From positions 22,355,674 through 22,419,673 of the forward strand of contig CM032122.1 in NCBI GenBank assembly GCA_018894105.1: a stretch of DNA of 64,000 nucleotides. The letters are read 5' to 3'. Shown piece by piece: positions 1 to 11,332 of this stretch (positions are counted from its first letter, which is position 1; every line of letters starts with the position of its first letter). The position numbers were made by a program, and so were the translations under genes. The notes under the pieces are model-generated. The model was not told the DNA's origin, ran no database searches, and saw only the letters and a list, made by a program, of their open reading frames with translations. The DNA is from Jacaranda mimosifolia (lineage: Eukaryota > Streptophyta > Magnoliopsida > Lamiales > Bignoniaceae).

Positions 1-324
1 TTCATATCTAAACATTCCAATCGGTTTGAACTTTGATTTGAGGATTGAGTTTCCTATTGATTTGACTAGGGCCTTTATCTTAGTTTCATTGCTTGTTGTT
101 TGTCTGGTTCCATACTTGGGTTTTTGGAAAGAACAGAAGTTTCAATTATAGATTGAGTTCTCTTTGCTATTCTGTCGATCCCGCCCAGTCCACCTAAGAG
201 TGGGAAATCTTTTTAGTAGTAGTCTTTTATGTCTCTCGCCCTTCCAGTCCATCGATTGTTAGTTCGCTTGAGACTTCTGTTGAACTTGGTAAGGCAGATC
301 AAAGAACCACATTTTCCTAGCAGG
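1..324. other. Unassigned sequence at window edge
   Basis: No gene or repeat is recognised here. It precedes the first recognisable integrase-like residues of the Ty3/gypsy remnant and may be degraded pol sequence or a separate insertion. Both strands carry stops throughout. Confidence 0.4.
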
Positions 325-1545
325 ACGAAATAAATGCTTATTTAAGAGAAGGAATAGCCCCAAAGGTAAGGCCCAAGCATGTCGGCTTAGAGGCCCAGTA
401 GCCAAATTCACCCTCGATAAGCATGGTCAGCTTTACGGGAGATCAATTTTTGGACCACCGTTGAGGTGCTTAATAGTAGAATAGGCTCGCGAGGTCTTGC
501 ATAAGTCCACTCAGGTATTTGCCGCAATCATCTGGGAGAATGATCTTTGGCCCACAAAATCATCAGATATGGGTATTTTTGGCTAACTTTGTTGAATGAT
601 GCAATCTCGTCGATACACTGAAACATTCTCCACCGACCTGCGGTAACACTAGTGCCTGTCTGGATCACATGGCCATTCGACCGATGGGGATAGACATAGT
701 CGGATCTTTTTCGAAGACCACAGGTCAAGAAGAATTGAAAATTGTGGTGGTCAAATACTTTACCAAATGGGTGGAGGCAAAAGCGATTCTTAAGATAACC
801 GACGCAACCATCAAAAGTTTTATGTGGAAAAACATTATTTGCCATTTTGATTTGCCCAGGATATTGATATGGGATAATTGGAAGCAATTTTAAAGCAAGA
901 GCACTAGCAGCTGGTGCGGAAGCCTGGGGATTAGACAACATTTCACCTAGGTTGGAAAACCCTCAAGCTAATGGCCAAATGGAGGTCACGAACAGAACAG
1001 TCCTCAACCATCTCAAAGCTCATCTAGAAGGAACTGGCGCGAGCTAGGCATATGACTACCCTTGGGTACTCTGGGCATATAGAACCACCCCTCGAACGTC
1101 CACCGGCCACAGTCTCTACATTTGGTCTACGCCTCAGAAGTAGTTATCCCAACAGCGCTAATACAACACACTACACAAGTGATCCATTATAACCCAATCA
1201 GGATGAATCTGAAAGAGAATTAGACTTGGAGACAATCGACAAGCTGTATCAGCAAGCGTACACAACCACGCAGAGATACGGGTCGAATATGGTACAACAC
1301 TACAATAAGGGAGTCTAACTGAGAAGCTTCAAAGTAGCGACCTTGTCCTCAAAAAGGTCGAAGCATCGAAGAACGTGGGAAAACTCGACCCAAAATGGGA
1401 AGGACCATACTCGGTGGTCAAGGCAGTAAAGCGCAATACCCATTGCTTTGCAGATATGACTGGTAGTCAACTCCATCGACCATGGAATGTGTGAATTTGA
1501 AAGAATTTTATGTGCAAAGAGACTTAAAGTCTCCCCTCTATTGTA
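325..1545 (+). pseudogene. Ty3/gypsy integrase remnant (Tat/Retand-like element)
   Basis: This is the C-terminal pol region of an LTR retrotransposon, which would insert element cDNA into the host genome. About 325-500 resembles the end of RNase H and the integrase N-terminal segment (LYGRSIFGPPLRCL near 428-470). The catalytic core follows: GIDIVG with the first Asp codon at 693-695, YFTKWVEA, IICHFDLPRI, and the second Asp in WDN at 873-875. The catalytic Glu lies in GQMEVTNRT (982-984), followed by WVLWAYRTTPRTSTG. A C-terminal segment reading KLDPKWEGPYSVVKA is near 1380-1420. A stop at 891-893, a frame change before 961 and later stops show it is dead. The Gly normally following the DN of the second motif is Trp. 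Its strand and distance from the LTR at 11554 (after subtracting the hAT insertion) fit one element. Confidence 0.85.
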
Positions 1546-2362
1546 CGAGAGTATCATTTTAGATCAATAAAAATCACTTATGCCCCTATGGATACCTCTT
1601 CATATCATCAAATCAAGGCTCTATAGCCCAAACTAATAAATGACTTGATCATTTATAGTCGACCTTGTAGTCGACCACGACGCCGACTTCAAACTACAAA
1701 TTAAGGTTTTGTACCCAAGCCAATAAATGACTTAATTGTTTATGGTCAACCCCATAGTCGACCACAACGTTGGCTTCAAGTTGCAAAATTAAGGTTTTTA
1801 TCCTAAGAAAATGAATGAGTTAATCATTTAATGTCGACCCCAAAGTTAACCCCAAATTATCTTTGATAACAGGTTACGGCTTCAAGCCAACTTTGATGAA
1901 CTCACTCAATTAAAAACTCGACCTCGTAGTTGAAGACAACCTTTATATGATTGATTCACCATGAATGTTCATTCCATAGTGACGAAGATAGTCGACGATA
2001 GAATATCGCAACGCCTATCTCAAAATGGGTCAGCCTGCTGTGAATATCGTGGATTAATTCTGTTATCTTTTTGCGACAATTGATTTTTGAATTGACCATG
2101 GACTCATTTAAATGCGATTCCTCCATTAAGAGATTATGTTATATCTTGTTTGAGGTCAAGTTGCTCATAATTGTCGTTTACTAACAATCAACATTTGGCA
2201 AGACCGAAAAGCAGTAAAAGCAAAAATGTAGTACACATCGAGAATTGAAAGATTCCATTTCATTAAATTTGCAAATGTTCGATTACAAACTTCAAAGAAA
2301 CATTAAAAAGAAACAAACGCCTTGTAGGGCGACCAAAAACCAGAAAACTGTAGCCTAAGAAA
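1546..2362. other. Internal non-coding spacer of the gypsy element
   Basis: Between the integrase remnant and the antisense ORF lies non-coding sequence. Its left half contains the ~87-bp tandem repeat annotated separately; nothing is recognised in 1919-2362. Spacers of this kind are common in Tat-lineage elements. Confidence 0.5.
1627..1918 (+). repeat. Degenerate tandem repeat, period about 87 bp, about 3 copies
   Basis: Copies begin at about 1627, 1714 and 1802. Each starts with a CCCAAnC-like segment and AATAAATGACTTnAT, continues with GTCGACC and GTCGACCACnACG, and ends with AAATTAAGGTTTT. The third copy is more diverged and lengthened. Tandem repeats after integrase are a known habit of plant Ty3/gypsy Tat elements. 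Confidence 0.75.
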
Positions 2363-3980
2363 TCAATTCAACCCTGCCGATTCGATCCCCGTAGCCCGTG
2401 CACCCTCATTAATCGCCTGATCGAGTTCATCACTTGACGGCACCGCCACAATTGTATGACTTTTGACTTTTTGCTCCGGCATCACTGCAAACGTTGGTGG
2501 GGTCATAAGTGCTGGACGAGAGGGCTCCCCTGCTTCATCAACTAGAAAATGATGCCCGGCTGGAGGGAAGAAATTCACTATATTGATCTTTCCATCCCTG
2601 ATGTCGAATACGAAGTTGTTGGCAAAATCAAACTCGGTGGTGACCTCATCGCGCCTAGCAAGATAGCTAGGGCAGCCATGACCATAGGCATGGTGGCAAG
2701 TCCCTCAGCGGGAGCAGTCTCATCGGGGTCGAGATACATACAGAGATGCTCGTCGAACATTGGGTTCAGGCGTTGTCTGTCCTAATTTAATAACCAAGGA
2801 ACTCCAGTTGCTTAATAGCCTTCTCAAAGGCATCCTTCGCATCGCAATGGAGAATACGATACTGGCATCTTGGAAGGCTAAGGTCAGCATAAACTGTTGT
2901 ATCACCTTTTGTCGAACGATAGGCAGTATCATGGAAAACTTTCCCCGAGCAAAATGTAAGGCATTATTGTAGCTATGGGCTCAACCAATATCTTAGTAGG
3001 TCTGCGCCTCTAATCTGACTTTCTTTGACATCTCTTTAGCCGAGCTCCTCTCGGCTACGGAAGCCAGCAGCTGAGCATCCTTCGCCTCGAGTTGCACATT
3101 CTTCTCTTCTAATTGCTTGGTTAGCCGTTCGATCTCTAACTTAGCAGACTCAATATGAGCCTTTGCCACATCTACTTCATCATGCTCCTACTGGAGCCTA
3201 TCATGGTGGTCGAGCACCAGCTCCGACATCCTGTAAAAATGGTAGCCTAACTGGCTAACTTGCAACGTCAATAATTCTGTTAATACAGAAACAAAAGAAA
3301 CAAAAAGAAGAGAGCACGCACAATGAGCGAGAATCACTCGATTAGAAACATACCATATTGGAATGGTAAGACATGGCTTTCAGTACGTCCCCTTGGCTCA
3401 AGCCCACCATCTTTCATTAGTCGGACGCGAACAGACCAACCATTATCATCTTCAATGGTAGGAAGCTAGTCGACCCCGCCGCCATCACAGACATAGAATT
3501 GTGGTCAGCTATGTCGGTTCCAAACCGAAGAGACAACAAATCGACCAACTGAAATAGCTCACCATCATCCCGATGCCCAAAGATATCATAGCTGATCGGG
3601 GAGGGGGGCACCTTAACTTTGCTCTTGCCCTTATCTGTGGTTTTCTTTTCTGTGCCGGCCTCACTTGCTTGATCGCAAATCTTTTTTGCAAAGCAGCTAG
3701 ACTAGCGGTCGGCCTACAAGTTGGATGGGTCGAGGGAGCCACTGGTCGAGCCGAAGAAGCCATAAGAGCAAGCAATGCAGCCTGTGGTTGCGACGCGGCT
3801 TGAGATACAGCCTTCCGACAAGCGGCCACATTTTGAAGGCGTTCCTGATTCCTTTGTGCACGGGCTAAAGCTTGAGCTCAAGTTTGATTCACGATCTCTT
3901 CTCGATCTGCACGAAAACAAAAATAGCATACATCAAAATCGACTAGAAAGTTAGAAGCAAAAGCAATTTCAAAATGAACA
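2363..3980 (-). pseudogene. 3' part of antisense ORF of the gypsy element (split by hAT insertion)
   Basis: This is the downstream part of a minus-strand ORF whose start lies at 11150; the hAT insertion at 3989-10283 separates the halves. In reading order it has a basic linker (KKTTDKGKSKVK, near 3620-3660), a PPSPISYDIFGHRDDGELF segment (~3550-3610), a possible intron (3231-3353), and a charged, heptad-like stretch near 3030-3180 (IERLTKQLEEKNVQLEAKDA) that is probably coiled coil. It ends with an acidic/Pro-rich tail stopping near 2363. The frame is carried by several shifted pieces with stops. Antisense ORFs between pol and the 3' LTR are known in Tat/Retand elements; their product has no established function. 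Assignment rests on layout and on similarity of the N-terminal half to that plant transposon-protein type. Confidence 0.6.
3231..3353 (-). other. Candidate intron in the antisense ORF
   Basis: On the minus strand a GTATGT donor begins at 3353 and a TTTTTACAG acceptor ends at 3231, giving a 123-nt AT-rich, stop-containing segment. It lies between two stretches with coding character (LSQGDVLKAMSYHSN before, MSELVLDHHDRLQ after). Removing exactly this segment leaves a one-base frame mismatch, so either the frame has decayed or the intron call is wrong. Confidence 0.4.
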
Positions 3981-3988
3981 ATGCCATC
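3981..3988. repeat. Target site duplication, left copy (hAT)
   Basis: ATGCCATC directly precedes the TAAGGGTGT terminus. The partner at 10284-10291 is TTGCCATC, a 7 of 8 match. An 8-bp duplication is the hAT hallmark. Confidence 0.85.
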
Positions 3989-4260
3989 TAAGGGTGTTCA
4001 TAAACAACCAAAAGCGACCAAACTGATCAAAAATCGAAAAAACCAAACCAACCGACCCGAAGTAGTTTCGGTTTGATTTTCAGTTTTTGGTTTTAAAAAA
4101 ATGATTTTTGGTTCGATTTATTTTTTTACTCGATTAATCAAAATCAAACCAAAAAAATTCAATTCAATTTCTGTTAATCGAAAATTGACTGACCGATTTT
4201 TGGTTCGGCTTAACTAAACCAAAATCAAACTGAAAACCAATTTTTGATAAGGTGAAGTAA
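3989..4260 (+). repeat. Left TIR and subterminal repeats of the hAT element
   Basis: The TIR TAAGGGTGTTCAT is followed by clustered short motifs (AACCAAACC, GGTTTGATTTT, TTTTTGGTTCG, TTAATCGAAAA) in both orientations. These are typical of the subterminal regions that bind hAT transposase; binding itself is inference. Confidence 0.75.
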
Positions 4261-5712
4261 TTGAGAGAAAAAGAAGTAAAATTGGAGAAGAGAAAACAAA
4301 CTATATTGTCTTTATTTTATAAAATATAATTGATTTTATCATCTTATTACTAAATATATCAAAATAGTTATTAAAAATCCTACGTTTTATAAATAGTATA
4401 GATATTAATATATGACATATGAAGACGTGAACAATAATGATACAAAGAGGGAAAAGAAAGATGATTTAACATGATTATGATATTTTTTTATTATATGAAC
4501 TAATACATATACATATAAAAAAATAGATGATTATGACTTAAAGAGCAAAAAATATGATATAACAAGAAAATGAATTTTTTTCTTTTAATTAATTAATTAA
4601 ACTTATATATATTATAGGGTATATTGATGAGTAAAATTGAAATTGAAATTTAAATTGCGAATTAAGGGATTGAATCCTATTCCTGTGGTAGTGCACTACT
4701 AGTGCTAGTAGTACATTGCATTTGCTGGCCAGTAAATATTTTATCTATATTATTAGAAAAAAAAAAGACTTCTTTTTGTTTAAAATAAAAATTATTTTTG
4801 TTCATTTACATAATTTGTCCTTTTAATTATTCCAACAACAAAAACTGACAATATAATTGATAATTATAAAAATTACATCATAATTTCTAAGTTCTAACTC
4901 TATTATTAATTTATTCTAAATGTGGAGACATGACCTAAATAAATCCAAATCCTATTATTATAGTCAAATTCCAATTTCTAAACGACAATTTACAATTCAT
5001 AGGTAAATTATAATTTACAATTGAATAACTTAAATTCTAAAACATAATTTTAAATAATAATTAAGTAATTAAAAAATTACCACTTACTTTCCCCCAATTC
5101 CAAATCCCAATCGAACAAAATTCAATTCCAAATTTTTAAAATTTCAAAATCATGAAATATGTATAATAGTATAAAAAAAAGAATAATATTGAACATTGAC
5201 TCAATTAAATATATCATATTGTTAGAATTTTATAATAACAAATTTGAATGGATGACTAGAGAAATGGATTAAAGATCCTTCGTGCCTAAATGAGCTACTA
5301 ACTAAAAAGTATTTTGATAATATTCACATAATCGCATTAAATATAATGAGGACAATACAGTTTAATTCACAAAGAATCTTTAAAACACTTTAAAGATGAT
5401 AAAGTTTACATAATTAATGTTAAAACTTTAGTATAATTATTTGATATATGTCAATATTTTTCAGATTATATTAGATATTTTTATCTGCATACATAATAGA
5501 TAATACATTTATACTATAGGTATACGAATTCACACACACACACACACACACATATCTATATATATATATATTTCATTTGGGCAACAACAACGAAAATCTT
5601 TCTAGTGTGATAAATAAATTATGGGAATATATATATATATATATATATAAAGAGAGTTTTAGTTGCAACTCCTAGATTTCTAAATTCCAATTCAATTCCT
5701 TATTTCCTTTAG
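4261..5712. other. AT-rich non-coding 5' interior of the hAT element
   Basis: No coding capacity is recognised. The stretch is strongly AT-rich with homopurine/homopyrimidine runs and ends in simple repeats. It would include any promoter or 5' leader of the transposase gene, but no convincing TATA box can be separated from the background. Confidence 0.5.
5531..5649. repeat. Microsatellites (CA)n and (TA)n
   Basis: A (CA) run occupies 5531-5552, a (TA) run 5557-5571 and a second (AT) run about 5627-5649. Confidence 0.9.
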
Positions 5713-6006
5713 TTGACTAGCGGACCAAATTTTGACCTAGAAGAGACCGCCGAGACTTACCAAGCAAGATTGCAGGAAGTTTCACTTTCACTTACCAGTC
5801 ACTTTTGCAGCGTTGCTCACGCCTCACACCTCACGCCGTTGAGACTTGCACTTCATCCACCGTTTATTGCTAGCCAGCCCTTTCGCCAACTGCTCACTCT
5901 CACAGCCTCACGCAGACACACACTACTGCACCCTCACGGCCTCACACAGCCTTACGGTCTTCCGTGCATAATCACGCCAACACCAATAGCCTTCCTCGCA
6001 TGGTGA
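5713..6006 (+). other. GC-richer open stretch inside the hAT element, coding status doubtful
   Basis: A 97-codon open frame runs through an island that is clearly more GC-rich than its surroundings. The translation is rich in Ser, Thr, His, Leu and Pro, with repeated CCTCAC-type DNA motifs, and matches no family I recognise. Many plant hAT elements have a GC-richer 5' leader exon before the transposase, and this position (about 850 bp upstream of the transposase start) suits that better than a protein. There is no supporting evidence for translation. Confidence 0.25.
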
Positions 6007-6849
6007 CCAACGCAGTTTCTGCACAATACCAGCACCTTCACGCACCACTGAGTTGCTCGGTTCTTTACTAATTTCTGCACAGTTTCAAGTTTTTTTTTCC
6101 TTTTTTTTTCAATTTTTTCATTTCTAATTTCGTTCTAAATTTCTTGCTACCATAATACATATCTTTTGTGTAATGTCCATCATTATATGTATAACTCAAG
6201 CCAAAATGTAAAAGCCCTCTGTGTATTTTAGTTTTACTAATGGATAAGAGCCCTTTGTTATTAATATGTGAATTTATGTGTTGTTTGATAAGGGTTGGCA
6301 TAAAATTAAGATACATCATACATATATGCTTGAGATGTGTTAGTTTATGTGAATTATTGTGGATCTTTGATTGCAAAGAGGAATTATTGTGGGTTTAAAA
6401 GAGAATATTGTGGTTTGCTAGCATTGACTTGGTGAAAGTGGGAAACATTCAGGTCCCTTATATTATTATTACATAATCTTTGTTCCAGTTTATACTCTTC
6501 ATCTTCTTGCTCGTGAATGAATCCAAAAACTGGTGTCTATTTTATAGGATAAAAGGAACTTTAGATGCCCATATTTTGCCGAGCAATTTCGAAGACTTTA
6601 TAAAGAAGAACATCATGGATACGTATGACTTCTTTTTATTAGTGCACACAAACTATAATCATGAGACCTTGTAATACTACTGGCTTGGTTTGTAGTGACC
6701 TTGGATATTATCATGATTCATATTTTTGAATTATTACAACTGTTATGGATACAACTGTGAATTTATTTGTTGTTTGGTTCATATTTTTGATTTATTAATT
6801 TAATTTTGATTCTTTTTGTTTCTATAGATTAAATCATTATATCATCATT
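6007..6849. other. Non-coding spacer before hAT transposase
   Basis: This is AT-rich sequence with T-runs; no gene is recognised. A TTTCTATAG acceptor-like site ends near 6829, just upstream of the transposase ATG at 6850, so the stretch could be a leader intron as found in Ac-type hAT genes. That is inference. Confidence 0.4.
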
Positions 6850-8967
6850 ATGGATACTATTCTAGAAAATGAGGAGATGGAGTTCACAATGAATGCCAAC
6901 AAGGAGCAACTTGAGAATACTAGTTAATCTAGAGTTGGAGATGACAATGCTCTTACTAACTCTCAACAAAAGAAAAAGAGAAAGAATATAATGGAGGAGC
7001 CCTCTGAAGATTCAAGAAAAAGGTCTGAGGTATGGAAATATTTTACCATAACTTTTGGTAAGAAGGGTAAAAGGAAAGGTAAATGCAAGCATTATGGGAA
7101 AGACTATGCTGCTAATCCTACGATAAATGGCACTTATGGATTGAATAACCATTTAAAGACTTGCAAGAAAAATCCCTAGAAACAGAGTGATAACTACACC
7201 ATCAATAGTTTCACTCAAAGTATGGATTTGAGAGATATGTCATCTCACACAAATGCCCCTAGTAAATTTCATCAAGAAGCAACTAGAGAGGTTCTTGCTA
7301 AAATGATCATTGTGGATGAATTGCCTTTTAGGTTTATTGAGTGTGAAGGATTTAGACAATTTGTTTCTATTGCATGTCCCCAATTTGTTGTGCCATCTAG
7401 AACTACAGTTGCTAGAGATAGCTTCAAACTGTATTTTAAAGAGAAAAGCGATATAAATGAGTACTACAAAAAATCTGGAACAAGGGTGTCTCTCACAACA
7501 AATACATAGACTTCCAATCAAAAAATAAATTATATGTACTTGACTTCTCACTTTATTGATGAAAGTTGGAAGTTGCATAAGTTGATTTTGAATTTTGTTC
7601 CGTGTCCTAGCCACAAAGGGAAAGATGTTGGTCTCTTCATTGAAAAATGCTTGCTTGATTGGGGAGTTGATAGTATATTTAGTGTTACTATTGATAATGC
7701 TTATTCTAATGATACTATAGTAGCATACTTGAGAAGAAGATTTTTAGCATGGAAGAAGTTAATTTGTATGGTAAATATTTGAATATGAGATGTATTGCTC
7801 ATATTATTAATCTTGTTGTGAAAGATGGACTGAAGAATGATGGTGTGTCACTTGAGCGTGTTCGTACTGTGGTGAGGTATTTGAGACAATCACTAGCTAG
7901 GTGGAAAAAATTCAAAGATTATGCTATTGAGGAAAAAATTAGGAAATAAGAAATTGTTGAGTCTTGATTGTGCAACCAGATGGAATTATTCTTACTTTAT
8001 GCTTGAGACTGCTTTGCTTTTTTAGGGTGTGTTTGATAGGTATGAGATATGTGAAAAGAACTTCGTGATGACTTCGGTCCTCAAGGACCTTATGGTAAGG
8101 TTGGGCTTCCCACAAATGATGATTGGTATATGATTGAAAGATTGGTGAAAATGTTGAAACATTTTTATCAAATGACTGCAAGAATTTCTTGTTCGAAGTT
8201 CATAACTTCTAATATATTTATGGATGAAATTAGTGATATTGATATTTTGATAAAACAGTGGGAGGCGGGTGAGGACTATGAGTTATCAAAAGTAGCAAAA
8301 AAATTGAAAGCAAAGTTTGATAAGCATTGGGGAGATCCTACTAAAATGAATATGTTGTTGTTTGTGGTTGTGGCTCTTGATCCTCGGCATAAGTTGAAAT
8401 ATATTTTCTTCACTCTTAGTCATATGTATGGGGGTCAATTGAAAAAGGACATGTGTGATTGGGTTGGCAAAGCTCTTCAAGAAATTTTTGAAGAGTATAA
8501 AAGAATGTATGGTCCTTCAAAACCATCTTCAGAATTAGAGTCACAATCTCCTCAAAGTAGTAGTAGTCTATTTGATTCCAGTGTTGACAATGACCTATTG
8601 GCAGTAAGGCTTTTAGATTGGCAGAGTACCGTAAAGTATGTTTAGATGATGAGGGAGATTCAGAAAATCAATCAGAGCTTGATACATATTTGAGTGAGAA
8701 AAAAAGAAAGATGTGCCCGATTTTGATGTTCTTGGACGGTGGAAGATGAATGCCCACCGATTTCCCATCTTAGCGAGGTTGGCTTGTGATTTGTTTGCTA
8801 TGCCTATTTCTACTAGTGCTTTTGAATCTACCTTTAGTACCTCGGGTTGGGTAATTGATGATTTTAGAGCCTCTTTAACTCAAAAAATGTCTCAAGCGCT
8901 TATTTGTACTCAAGATTGGATTCACAATAGACCTCCAAAGCCACCTGTTAAAGAAGATATGCATTAA
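6850..8967 (+). pseudogene. hAT transposase (BED zinc finger, RNase H-like core, hAT dimerisation domain)
   Basis: The product would excise and reinsert the surrounding element in the nucleus. An ATG at 6850 opens the frame. A BED-type zinc finger is seen at about 7020-7175 (EVWKYFT, CKHYGKDY, GLNNHLKTC); its second Cys is replaced by Tyr. The core follows: FVPSRTT-like segment (~7385), LTSHFIDESWKLH (~7540), FSVTIDNAYSND (~7680), CIAHIINLVVKDGL (~7790) and LDCATRWNYSYFMLETAL (~7960), all typical hAT blocks. A DUF4413-like segment covers 8130-8400 and the hAT C-terminal dimerisation domain 8710-8930 (PILARLACDLFAMPISTSAFESTFS). Stops at about 6927, 7177 and 7507, frameshifts near 7745 and between 8645 and 8713, and further stops inactivate it. 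Total span of ~700 codons is normal for the family. Confidence 0.9.
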
Positions 8968-10029
8968 ATTCATATCTTATGATTCTAAAGATTAATATTT
9001 AATTATTATTTTTATGATTGTTAGTATATCCATGTTTTTTGTACTTATGAGTTTTTATATTTTGATTGCTTAATTTGTATTTCTAGATGTGGTTTCAAGT
9101 ATTGGCTCATGTGGTAATCAGTTTGTGATCACGATGGATGGATATTGTTTGGTACATAATTCATTTATGTGTGCATCTTATTTCTCTAATTTTTTTTGGG
9201 TTATTTATAATAAATCTTTAATAATGTTATTTGTTATATTGTTATGTTATTCTTATAGGAATTATGATATTAAGATTCCATGCAAGTTGGGACATGACAC
9301 ATGAGGCATGAAGGACGTGGGTGGATTCGGTGGAATTGAAAGCTTGAACCCCTCCAACTTTCAAGCAAGTCTTTTGTAAGTCTTTTGTATGGAATTGGAT
9401 GTACAAATTCTTATTTGAAACTTGGATAATTTGTTTGGATGTCATCATTGATCATTGTGATGTAATTTTATACTACTATTTGCCTATTTGAAACTTGGAC
9501 AAGTATATCTTTATACTTTTATATTTTAATTATGTAACTATATTCTTGTGTTCTATTTCAAGACTCAAGCATCATTATTTTTGTAGTTTGTAGCTACATT
9601 CTTGTGTTCTTGACTATTTGTTGGTGCCAAATGATAGCTACATTCTTTGTGTTCTTGATGCCACATCATTGTCCATCATTAGTTCATTACTCTTGCAACT
9701 TGTCATTATAGTATTATATAAACTTTTATTAAAAAAATATGTTGGTATCAAATATTTGTCCAATTCAAATTTGTTATCACTTAAACATTTGTTTATCAAA
9801 TATTAAAAAAAGAACAAGTAATCTAATTCAAATTTTTTACGTAAAACTAAATATTCTTTGTCAAACAAACTTTTTGATACAAAAAAAAGTAATCTAATTC
9901 AATATTTTTACCTAAAAACAAATACTTTTTATTAAACTTACTTTTATCAAATAATTTTTTTGGTACTAAAAGAATAAGTAACCCAATTCAAATTTTTTAT
10001 CAAACAAACTTTTATCACACTTTTTTTGT
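8968..10029. other. 3' non-coding interior of the hAT element
   Basis: This is AT-rich sequence without recognised genes. Possible acceptor-like sites (TTTCTAG near 9085 and TTATAG near 9258) suggest spliced 3' UTR segments, which cannot be confirmed. From about 9790 the sequence repeats AAGTAATCTAATTCAAAT-like stretches three times. Confidence 0.4.
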
Positions 10030-10283
10030 ACAAAAAAAATATTTTGTTTTGGAAGAACCAAAAAATCAATTTTACGGTTTGGTTAAAAACAAAAAAATTG
10101 ATTTTTTTGGTTAATTCAGTTAACAACCAGTTTTGGTTTGATTTCGATTTAACTAAAACCGAACCGATCACTTTCGGTTAAAAATCGAATGGTTTTCGAT
10201 TAGGCCTTTCAAAAAAATCAAAATTTTTGGTTAATCGACCAAATCATTTGGTTCGGTCGATTTTAACCGAATGCACACCCTTA
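10030..10283 (-). repeat. Right TIR and subterminal repeats of the hAT element
   Basis: GGTTTGGTT, GGTTTGATTTCG and CGGTTAAAAATCG motifs mirror those at the left end. The terminus ATGCACACCCTTA is the inverted partner of TAAGGGTGTTCAT with one mismatch. Confidence 0.75.
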
Positions 10284-10291
10284 TTGCCATC
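10284..10291. repeat. Target site duplication, right copy (hAT)
   Basis: TTGCCATC lies directly after the ACACCCTTA terminus and matches the left copy ATGCCATC in 7 of 8 positions. Confidence 0.85.
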
Positions 10292-11150
10292 TACCTAGTC
10301 GAGCGCCTATTAGTAAATCTAGCTAGGCCGGGGATAAGCTTGCCAGCACCAAATTTCTTTCCTCGATATATCCTGAGGCTTCCATCTGGCCGAATTGAAC
10401 TAAATCCCGAATGAAAGTATTTGGCTAGGTCGGGGTTACATTCCCAGGCATCTTGACGTGCCCCCTAGGAATGTTGAAACCCCCAGGTGCCCGAAAATAA
10501 AGGTATCATTTTTTCCACTATTGGTCATGGGATGACGAGGGCGTAACGAAGAATTTACGACTGGGTCAAGAGGTAAGATAATAGAAGCCTAACTCATCGG
10601 TGCTACCCAACTTTCGGGACATGGGAGGGTGAAACAGATTGGAAAAATTGGCAAATGTGGGAGGTTGGTCATGTATATGCATCAGCACAATAAAGCTATA
10701 TATGGTTGAGAAGCAGTTGGGAAGGAGTTGAGTGATACAAACTTAGAGGCATGTCAACAGGTCAACTATGGGTTGTGTGAGAGGAAACCTAAACCTATAC
10801 CTAAAGGCCTCCTTGAATACTATAATGTAGCCTAGGGGTGGTCGATACATCCTATCAGAAGGACCGGGGATGATCAACTTGTACCCTGGGGGAATGTGAT
10901 AAAGTTGTCTAATTGATGCAATGTCAGCATGTGTAATTTTGGAAATTATTTCACTATAGTAGTTAGTCGTGAACAGCCGACCACAGGATACTAGGGCGGC
11001 AACACGGTCATCGCTAGAACTGCTAGAGGTCGAGCTATCCTCAGAGGAACTACTAGACTCGCTAATCGAGTCGCCCACCTCCCTGGTCGGGAACTCATTC
11101 GACTTAGTGGCCTTACTGTCCCCCCTGACTATCATTCCCACCAAACACAT
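10292..11150 (-). pseudogene. 5' part of antisense ORF of the gypsy element
   Basis: This is the N-terminal half of the minus-strand ORF that continues at 3980-2363 on the far side of the hAT insertion. From the ATG at 11150 the reading frame is open to about 10743. It shows a Ser/Glu/Asp-rich tract (ISESSSSSEDSSTSSSSSDD) and then a globular segment (RQLYHIPPGYKLIIPGPSDR, PPLGYIIVFKEAFRYRFRFPL). That combination is familiar from plant proteins annotated as putative gag-like or plant-transposon proteins and from antisense ORFs of Tat-lineage elements. Below 10743 similarity persists in other frames (for example SLNSFPTASQPYIAL, WFYF-like segments), with several stops. The molecular function of this family is not established. 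Confidence 0.65.
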
Positions 11151-11332
11151 TCAACATGATTACTTAAATGATGAGGTCAAGAATGTAAAAAGTAAAACTC
11201 GCTCAAAGGGGTTTTAAATGACTTACGCGGTTTAGAAGTCTAGAGCAGAGAGCAATAGGCAGGAAGCCCAATGAATTAATTGAATTGACCTCGTAGAGTG
11301 CTGTAAAAGTGAAAATGGGGATTTTCACCGTG
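11151..11332 (-). other. Putative 5' leader of the antisense transcript
   Basis: The ~180 nt between the minus-strand TATA box and the ATG at 11150 contain no long ORF and are pyrimidine-rich just after the expected start site (~11300). A GTAAGT donor-like hexamer lies at 11226-11221 (minus), with a TTTAAG acceptor-like site ~60 nt on; a leader intron is possible but weak. Confidence 0.4.

Larger units (their letters stand above)
3989..10283 (+). mobile_element. hAT-superfamily DNA transposon, 6295 bp, degenerate autonomous-type
   Basis: The element starts TAAGGGTGTTCAT and ends ATGCACACCCTTA, giving imperfect terminal inverted repeats of about 13 bp. It is flanked by the 8-bp duplication ATGCCATC/TTGCCATC. 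Both ends carry ~250-bp subterminal regions full of GGTTCGG, GGTTTGATTTT and AACCAAA motifs in inverted arrangement (about 3990-4260 and 10030-10283). It encodes a hAT transposase remnant at 6850-8967 on the plus strand. It sits inside the minus-strand ORF of the older gypsy element, so it inserted later. Stops and frameshifts in the transposase mean it cannot now mobilise itself. Confidence 0.92.

Noticed and set aside
528..941. 137-codon minus-strand frame
   Set aside because: It is the shadow of the plus-strand integrase remnant, whose motifs are clear.
7240..7614. 124-codon minus-strand frame in the hAT element
   Set aside because: It overlaps the hAT transposase core and is a reverse-strand shadow.
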